From Prochlorococcus sp. AG-388-A04 (GTDB lineage Bacteria; Cyanobacteriota; Cyanobacteriia; PCC-6307; Cyanobiaceae), in contig QCGL01000010.1 in NCBI GenBank assembly GCA_003279935.1, forward strand, positions 1-64,000: a stretch of 64,000 nt of DNA, in the 5' to 3' direction. Of the stretch, positions 60,013 to 64,000 are shown piece by piece. The position numbers and the translations under genes are program-made. Position 1 is the first letter of the stretch. Each line of letters begins with the position of its first letter. A model generated the notes under the pieces. That model saw only the letters and a list, made by a program, of their open reading frames with translations. It did not search any database and was not told the DNA's origin.

Positions 60013-60963
60013 ATGAAAGAAAAAAATTTATTCCCATCCATCGAACCAAGAGAAAAGGGTTTTTTACAAGTAAGTAAGATTCATTCTATTTATTGGGAAA
60101 GATCTGGAAATCCAAAAGGTAAAAAGATATTAGTAATTCATGGTGGCCCCGGAGGAGGAAGTCAGCCAAGATATAGGCGATATTTTAATCCTGAAAAATT
60201 TGATATTATTCAATTTGATCAAAGGGGCTGCGGTTCTTCAAGACCTTTTTCAGAATTAAGACAAAATACAACAGGCGACCTAGTAAATGATATTGAAAAA
60301 TTAAGAGTTAATTTGAAAATAGATTCTTGGCATTTGTTTGGGGGTTCTTGGGGATCTACTTTAGCTTTAATTTATGCAATTAAATATCCATCAAGAGTCT
60401 TAAGTATGACCTTAAGAGGTATATTTTTATGTAGAAAATTTGAACTCTTATGGTTTTATCAATATGGCGCAAGTGAGATATTCCCTGAAGAGTTCGAAAA
60501 ATATATTGCAGTAATTCCTAAGGATGAAAGGGTTGATTTGATAGCTTCTTTTTATAAATATCTTACCTCCCCAGATATTGAACTTAGATCAAAAGCAGCA
60601 GCTGCCTGGACAAATTGGGAACTTTGTACAAGCCATCTTATAAAAAGAGATATTGATGTTGGTAAAAGTAAAACTAATTCCTTTTCGGATGCTTTTGCTA
60701 GAATAGAATGTCATTATTTTATAAATAAGATCTTCTTAGAAGAAAATTTTATTTTGAAAAATATAAAGATTATAGAATCCATACCAACTAAAATAATTCA
60801 AGGTAGATACGATGTGGTTTGTCCTGTAAGGAGTGCCTGGGACCTTAGTAGAAAATTAATAAATTCAGAGTTAATTATCGTAGATGACGCTGGTCATTCA
60901 ATGAGCGAAGAAGGCATCACATTAAAATTATTAGATTCAGTTGAAAGATTAGAAAGTTTTTAG
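60013..60963 (+). CDS. pip: Proline iminopeptidase
   Basis: 316 residues, alpha/beta-hydrolase that releases N-terminal proline. Oxyanion motif VIHGGPGGGS (41-50), FDQRGCGSSRP (68-78), nucleophile elbow GGSWGSTLAL with Ser112, GRYDVVCP and the catalytic His in DDAGHSMSE. Complete. Confidence 0.95.
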   Translation: MKEKNLFPSIEPREKGFLQVSKIHSIYWERSGNPKGKKILVIHGGPGGGSQPRYRRYFNPEKFDIIQFDQRGCGSSRPFSELRQNTTGDLVNDIEKLRVNLKIDSWHLFGGSWGSTLALIYAIKYPSRVLSMTLRGIFLCRKFELLWFYQYGASEIFPEEFEKYIAVIPKDERVDLIASFYKYLTSPDIELRSKAAAAWTNWELCTSHLIKRDIDVGKSKTNSFSDAFARIECHYFINKIFLEENFILKNIKIIESIPTKIIQGRYDVVCPVRSAWDLSRKLINSELIIVDDAGHSMSEEGITLKLLDSVERLESF

Positions 60964-60995
60964 GCAAATTTTATTAAAATTAAATTTATCAAGAG

Positions 60996-61169
60996 TTATA
61001 GGCCATTATCTTCGATATTTTTAGCAATACTTCTTAGTAACTCAACGATATCAGAGTCATCACATTCTGTATCCTCTTTAAGCAAAATACATTCATCTCT
61101 AATGCTTACATTAGTACTCCACCAAATTCCGGAACTATTAGTATCGTCCCATTCAAATCTATCGGACAT
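60996..61169 (-). CDS. Small acidic hypothetical protein
   Basis: 57 codons from ATG at 61169: MSDRFEWDDTNSSGIWW, then VSIRDECILLKEDTECDDSD, then a helix ending EDNGL. Strongly acidic, two cysteines, no membrane helix. It lies 5 nt after the 81-codon gene on the same strand. Unknown function. Confidence 0.6.
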   Translation of the reverse strand: MSDRFEWDDTNSSGIWWSTNVSIRDECILLKEDTECDDSDIVELLRSIAKNIEDNGL

Positions 61170-61174
61170 TACTA

Positions 61175-61420
61175 CTATGAGTTCACTTTGATTTCTTCTT
61201 TAATGTCTTCTTTAGTTTCTTTCTTTACTTCTTCTGGCCATTCAATATCAAATCTTGCATACTCTTCGGTTGTAAATCCTTCAGGATGTCGCTTACAAAT
61301 TTTTCTTCTTCTAACAAAAACGTGGTCAACTCTTTTCTCTTCGTCGGGGGTAACTGTTCTTTCAATTTCTATAACTTCAGTAAATTCTGTTGATTTAAGC
61401 TCGATTGTAGGTTTCTTCAT
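61175..61420 (-). CDS. Small charged hypothetical protein
   Basis: 81 residues, rich in Glu, Lys and Arg. MKKPTIELKSTEFTEVIEI, VRRRKICKRHPEGFTTEEY and an acidic/lysine C-terminal tail with EDIKEEIKVNS. No membrane helix. Upstream partner of the 57-codon gene; unknown function. Confidence 0.65.
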   Translation of the reverse strand: MKKPTIELKSTEFTEVIEIERTVTPDEEKRVDHVFVRRRKICKRHPEGFTTEEYARFDIEWPEEVKKETKEDIKEEIKVNS

Positions 61421-61562
61421 GCTTACAATAAATAACTTACATACATTAAAGGTTGATACTGATGATCGTGGATTTCTAGTTGTAACTTATTTAACTTAAA
61501 TTCTTTTTAAAATTAAATTTTTTGCCAGCTTTTAAGGTTTTAATTTTTTGAATAAATTAAAT

Positions 61563-63071
61563 TTATAATTCAAGATTTAATTCATATTGAAGATCACCTT
61601 TTGGTTTTATATTGATCTTTTTAGTATGATTTTTTTTCTTAATTAATGATGTTCTTCTTCTAGAGCCGTGTTTTAAATATACTTCTTTTGAAATATCCCA
61701 ATAACCATCTATTTGAGTTATTTCTTGAACCTTTTTTCTTGCAATCTTAGTTGTTTTTGAGAGGTCGATTATTGGTTTTGCATATTCAGAATTTGAATAC
61801 TCACTTGAATTAAAATTTTCCATCAACCAAGGTTCATGTATAAAGTTATCAGGATAATGTTTTATCTCCGGTAACCATTTTCTAATAAAATTCCCTTTTG
61901 GATCATGATCTTTACCTTGCTTAATAGGATTATAAATTCTATTTATATTTATAGAGGTTGTACCTGATTGCATTTGGCATTGATTCCAATGAATTCCAGG
62001 CTCATAGTCAATAAATTTGGATGCCAATTCTGAACCAGAATCTTGCCATGGTATCCATAAGTTGTAGCTTGCAAAAGACATCAACATTGCACGCATTCTG
62101 AAATTAAGCCAGCCATTAAAATTTAAAGATCTCATACAGGCATCTAAGAAAGGAAAACCAGTTTTACCTTCACTCCATAATTGAAGTAAATCATTATTTT
62201 GTTTTCTGATTTTCTGGAAATATGGATGAAATTCTTTAAATTCTAATTCTGGTTCACTTTCAAGTTTCTGAATAAAGTGACAATGCCAAGTTAATCTACT
62301 TTTTAGCATTTTAGAATTAGTATTTTTAATTAAATTAGCTTTATAAAAAATCTCTTTTAAAGATATGCAGCCCCAACTTAAATAAGGAGATAGTCTTGAA
62401 CAGCTATCAAATGATTTCTCGGGGCTTGAAATGTCTTTTGAGTAAGAATTTAATTTCTTACTAAAAAAATATTCCATTCTTTTTAGACCATTTTCCCTCC
62501 CACCCTTTAATCTTCCTTCACATAAATCATCTTTAAAGCTAAAGAAATTATCTGGTGGTATTTCTCCAGTATCAATTTCTATAGGATTAATATTTGAAGG
62601 CTCTAATAATAATTTTTTCTCCATATTTTTTTTCCATTTTTTTGACCAATTATTTCTATCTAGATTTCCTCTAAAAACAGAAAATTGTAAATATTCCTTC
62701 CAAATTATTTTTTTCATTGAAGCCCATTTTCTTACTTCTTTATCTCTTTTATATGTAAAATAGTCACCAGTTTCTTGATGGCTATAAATACCCTTTATAC
62801 TGAATTTATTAGATATCTCATCAAAAATTTCAATAACTTTACCTGTTCTAATTATTAAAGGTTGTCCAATATTTTTAAGTGAATTTCTTAAATCTAAAAG
62901 ACTCTCTTTGCAAAACTGCCATTGTCTATCTGAATAAGTTTTTTGTCTCCATAGTTCTTTTTCAACTATATAAATAGGTAATATATCTCTATCTTTTAAA
63001 GATTCAATGAGAGCCTCATTATCTTTTACTCTTAAATCTCTTTTAAACCATAGTATATTTATATCTTTCAT
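61563..63071 (-). CDS. DNA photolyase/cryptochrome family protein
   Basis: 502 residues. N-terminal photolyase domain (INILWFKRDLRVKDNEAL). FAD-binding C-terminal half with FPFLDACMRSLNFNGWLNFRMRAMLMSF and DYEPGIHWNQCQMQSGT, where the conserved NWxxxQG-like region binds the flavin. Repair of UV pyrimidine dimers is the likely role, but the C-terminus (RKKVQEITQIDGYW and a basic tail) is atypical, and a cryptochrome-type function is possible. Confidence 0.88.
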   Translation of the reverse strand: MKDINILWFKRDLRVKDNEALIESLKDRDILPIYIVEKELWRQKTYSDRQWQFCKESLLDLRNSLKNIGQPLIIRTGKVIEIFDEISNKFSIKGIYSHQETGDYFTYKRDKEVRKWASMKKIIWKEYLQFSVFRGNLDRNNWSKKWKKNMEKKLLLEPSNINPIEIDTGEIPPDNFFSFKDDLCEGRLKGGRENGLKRMEYFFSKKLNSYSKDISSPEKSFDSCSRLSPYLSWGCISLKEIFYKANLIKNTNSKMLKSRLTWHCHFIQKLESEPELEFKEFHPYFQKIRKQNNDLLQLWSEGKTGFPFLDACMRSLNFNGWLNFRMRAMLMSFASYNLWIPWQDSGSELASKFIDYEPGIHWNQCQMQSGTTSININRIYNPIKQGKDHDPKGNFIRKWLPEIKHYPDNFIHEPWLMENFNSSEYSNSEYAKPIIDLSKTTKIARKKVQEITQIDGYWDISKEVYLKHGSRRRTSLIKKKNHTKKINIKPKGDLQYELNLEL

Positions 63072-63130
63072 CTATAAAATTTATTATCATTATAAAAAAA
63101 TAAATTTAAATTAGTTACCAAATAAAAAAT

Positions 63131-63511
63131 TTATTCTTTTTGGAATAATTTTAAAAACTCTTTATTTTCCATTCCTGAAAAACTTTTTTCCTTTATAGAT
63201 TCAATTACTTTTGTATAGTATCTATATTTAATTTGATACTCACTCATTAAAAGAATTACACGCCAATTTTTTATATAAAATCTCCTAACTATCTCTTCAT
63301 ATTTTTTTGTCGGTTTTTTCTAGTTCCTCTTTATTACTCAAATATTTTTTTCGATCCACTCAAAAACATTTTTAAGCTTCCCGTTTATTTTGCCGTTAGT
63401 TATCCATCTTTTTATATAAATTTCATCTCCATCTTTTAATTCAAAACATTTTCCAGGTGAAGGGAGCGTGTAATTATGAAATCTATCAATATAGTATTTG
63501 ATTAGTTTCAT
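63131..63511 (-). pseudogene. Small conserved-looking gene broken by two compensating frameshifts
   Basis: From ATG at 63511 the frame reads MKLIKYYIDRFHNYTLPSPG and on to FEWIEKNI, stopping at 63338. The next stretch is coding-like in another frame (KKYLSNKEELEKTDKK), and then the first frame resumes with YEEIVRRFYIKNWRVILLM and continues to FLKLFQKE before the stop at 63131. Each switch falls in an A7 tract (about 63344-63350 and 63302-63308). One added A in the first and one removed in the second restores a single frame of about 126 residues. It is therefore either a pseudogene, a slippage-corrected gene, or a sequence error. It starts 4 nt after the stop of the DUF2834-like gene on the same strand. 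Confidence 0.6.
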
Positions 63512-63515
63512 TCAA

Positions 63516-63875
63516 TTAATCTTCCTTTTTAAGTTTGAGTTCTCGCATAAACATAAATGCACCGAATGAAAAAGCAAGTGAGATTAAAAAAGTTAGAGGT
63601 AAATAAATGCCCCATAATTTTAATTTTAATCTTTTCCCCTCCGCAACATAAAATATAAATATTGATATCAGAAGAACTTCAGTATCGGCTGATATAAATC
63701 CAGAAGTAGGAGTTATCCATGCGTCATCAAAAAATGCGGTTCCTATATCTATTAAAGAACCTTGAATATTCCCATTCCTTATTAAGTTAATAAATTGAAG
63801 AATAAAATAAAATGGCCAAATTAATCCTGCTAGTGAAGTCGCTCCATAAATTGTAAGTCTAATTTTTGACCACAT
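63516..63875 (-). CDS. DUF2834-like membrane protein
   Basis: 119 residues with about three to four hydrophobic helices (about 6-30, 69-77, 84-108) separated by a short acidic loop (DIGTAFFDDAWITPTSGFIS). The pattern of Asp-rich loop plus helices and the final FMFMRELKLKKED matches DUF2834 as I remember it. Function unknown. Confidence 0.75.
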   Translation of the reverse strand: MWSKIRLTIYGATSLAGLIWPFYFILQFINLIRNGNIQGSLIDIGTAFFDDAWITPTSGFISADTEVLLISIFIFYVAEGKRLKLKLWGIYLPLTFLISLAFSFGAFMFMRELKLKKED

Positions 63876-64000
63876 AGCTTTACCTTTTTTGTATATTTAT
63901 AGCTACTATTGAAGAATAATTGATGTATAAATTCATTCTTATAATTAGTCTTTTTTAATAATAAAAATTCAAAATATACATAATAATGTTTCTATTCTTT

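Overview
The window looks like chromosome of a high-light-adapted Prochlorococcus. It is very AT-rich. It carries a cyanobacterial photosystem gene set (psbEFLJ, psbB, psbT, psbM, psaE, petB-petD, NDH-1 subunits), one compact rRNA operon with spacer tRNA-Ile and tRNA-Ala, and a lone degenerate phycoerythrin beta gene (cpeB) with a CpeS-type lyase but no cpeA and no phycobilisome cluster. That last combination, together with an HLIP-like microprotein and a PTOX-type oxidase, is what I know of high-light Prochlorococcus ecotypes. The species call comes from gene content recognised by eye, not from a database search.

Layout. 0-5.2 kb: a YvcK/CofD-like gene cut by the window edge, ndhC-ndhK-ndhJ (minus strand), then rubA-ycf48-psbE-psbF-psbL-psbJ (plus strand), a photosystem II assembly block. 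5.2-12.2 kb: mtnP, an oxidoreductase-SelD fusion, a CCA-adding enzyme and a PcrA/UvrD helicase. 12.4-13.6 kb: cpeB and cpeS, converging and overlapping. 13.7-19.5 kb: a DedA-like membrane protein, tRNA-Phe, a frameshifted FGGY sugar kinase, metK, ribosomal protein S1 and nrdR. 19.6-23.8 kb: psbB-psbT, a 2Fe-2S ferredoxin, psbM, prmC, a TsaC-like gene and tRNA-Thr. 23.9-31.1 kb: minE, minD, minC, an HD phosphohydrolase and a C-terminal processing protease on the minus strand, petB-petD on the plus strand, and a neutral invertase. 31.7-36.8 kb: 16S, tRNA-Ile, tRNA-Ala, 23S, 5S and a terminator. 36.8-41.9 kb: mutM, psaE, a LysM protein, an aldehyde dehydrogenase, a rhomboid protease and an acetyltransferase.

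From about 42 kb to the end the character changes. Recognisable enzymes (PTOX, a carotenoid isomerase-like flavoprotein, TatA, peroxiredoxin, an ArfB-like release factor, glycosyltransferases, proline iminopeptidase, a photolyase) are interspersed with many genes of 30-110 codons. Many of these encode a single membrane helix, and several use TTG or GTG starts. I found about sixteen of these microgenes by reading the sequence directly, because they are too short for ordinary ORF calling.

How the genes work together. The core genes cover assembly of photosystem II (RubA, Ycf48, cytochrome b559, CP47, PsbT, PsbM, PsbL, PsbJ, CtpA-type protease), linear and cyclic electron flow (cytochrome b6f, NDH-1, ferredoxin, PsaE) and Min-based division-site selection. 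The accessory end is rich in light-stress functions (HLIP-like protein, PTOX, peroxiredoxin Q, photolyase, carotenoid isomerase-like enzyme) and has a small glycan-synthesis patch. The observations I rate highest are: a small gene broken by two compensating shifts in A7 tracts (63.1-63.5 kb); a 1-nt frameshift in the FGGY kinase; an islet placing an HLIP-like microprotein, a truncated NdhF-like protein and PTOX side by side; a structured leader directly abutting the ribosomal protein S1 start codon; an orphan plus-strand terminator suggesting an unannotated small RNA near 59.9 kb; and two palindromes that each differ at one position from the cyanobacterial LexA box.
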